A DNA stretch of 5,888 bases from an uncultured Atopobium sp. (GTDB lineage: Bacteria; Actinomycetota; Coriobacteriia; Coriobacteriales; Atopobiaceae), in NCBI GenBank assembly GCA_938041635.1, contig CALIAD010000107.1, forward strand, positions 1-5,888, given 5' to 3'. The notes under the pieces are model-generated. The model worked only from the letters and a program-made list of their open reading frames with translations, made no database searches and was not told where the DNA came from. This document shows positions 5,605-5,888 of the stretch, piece by piece. The first letter of the stretch is position 1, and each line of letters opens with the position of its first letter. The position numbers were made by a program, and so were the translations under genes.

Positions 5605-5888
5605 ATGTTTATTGTCAACGAGAACGATTTTGAGTATAGGTGCGGAGATCACGGCCCTAAGTACCTGATGAAGGGCCCTCGCATGAACTATGCCATGGTC
5701 CAATTCCAGCCAGGCCAGGATTTCCAGGCCCACTACCACAACATCATGGAGGAGAACTTCCACATCCTCCAAGGCAAGATTGACATTGTGGTAGACGGTG
5801 AGGTTCACACTCTCTCGGCTGGCGACTTCATCCACATTGAGCCCGGCGAGGTCCACTACGTCAACAACCCTTACGACGAGCCCATCGT
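5605..5888 (+). CDS. Small cupin-fold protein, 3' end outside the window
   Basis: The gene starts with ATG at 5605, seven bases after AAAGGA, and stays open to the window edge (94 complete codons). The product is a probable metal-binding cupin. The first cupin motif lies at about residues 37-56 (GQDFQAHYHNIMEENFHILQ, followed by G57), with H43, H45 and E49 or E50 as likely metal ligands. The second lies at 73-88, GDFIHIEPGEVHYVNN, with H84 as the fourth ligand. There is no signal peptide, so it should be cytoplasmic. Cupins of this size include sugar and sugar-phosphate isomerases, KdgF-like proteins and dioxygenases, so the fold alone does not give a reaction. It lies 88 bases after lsrK on the same strand with no clear terminator between, so co-transcription with lsrRK is possible. 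A role in handling phospho-AI-2 is an inference from this location; E. coli has no such gene in its lsr locus. Confidence 0.85.
   Translation, partial: MFIVNENDFEYRCGDHGPKYLMKGPRMNYAMVQFQPGQDFQAHYHNIMEENFHILQGKIDIVVDGEVHTLSAGDFIHIEPGEVHYVNNPYDEPI

Noticed and set aside
4482..5618. A 378-codon open frame on the minus strand opposite lsrK
   Set aside because: It lies almost wholly antisense to a clearly recognised kinase gene, has no recognisable domain and no convincing ribosome-binding site; it is best explained as a by-product of lsrK codon use.

Overview
This window carries most of an autoinducer-2 (AI-2) uptake and processing locus of the Lsr type. It is arranged as two divergent gene sets around an AT-rich control region at about 2739-3021. 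Reading leftward on the minus strand are lsrA (the fused double-ATPase), lsrC (a permease) and the first 32 codons of lsrD (the second permease, cut by the left edge). Reading rightward on the plus strand are lsrR (SorC/DeoR-type repressor), lsrK (AI-2 kinase, FGGY family) and the start of a small cupin protein cut by the right edge.

Both the gene order (A-C-D against R-K) and the divergent layout match the enterobacterial lsr locus. LsrK resembles the E. coli protein from end to end, from the N-terminal ALDAGTGSIRAV block to the closing APGL. The expected circuit is as follows. LsrA/C/D, with a binding protein LsrB not in the window, import AI-2. LsrK phosphorylates it. Phospho-AI-2 then binds LsrR and releases it from DNA, so import is switched on. 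The phospho-AI-2 breakdown genes lsrF and lsrG are not in view. They may lie beyond the left edge, or the cupin may take over part of that job.

The genes are tightly packed. The lsrA stop codon overlaps the ribosome-binding site of lsrC, lsrC and lsrD overlap by one base (TAATG), and lsrR and lsrK are 14 bases apart. The control region holds a perfect 17-base palindrome (ATTGTTCA-A-TGAACAAT), several other inverted repeats and an exact TATAAT ahead of lsrR. These are good candidates for LsrR operators and for the lsrR promoter.

The host cannot be fixed from the sequence alone. The strong AGGAGG-type ribosome-binding sites, intermediate base composition and clear divergence from E. coli suggest a Gram-positive gut or oral bacterium, for example Coriobacteriia or Clostridia. 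That is a weak inference. I see no RNA genes, CRISPR arrays, insertion sequences or broken genes.
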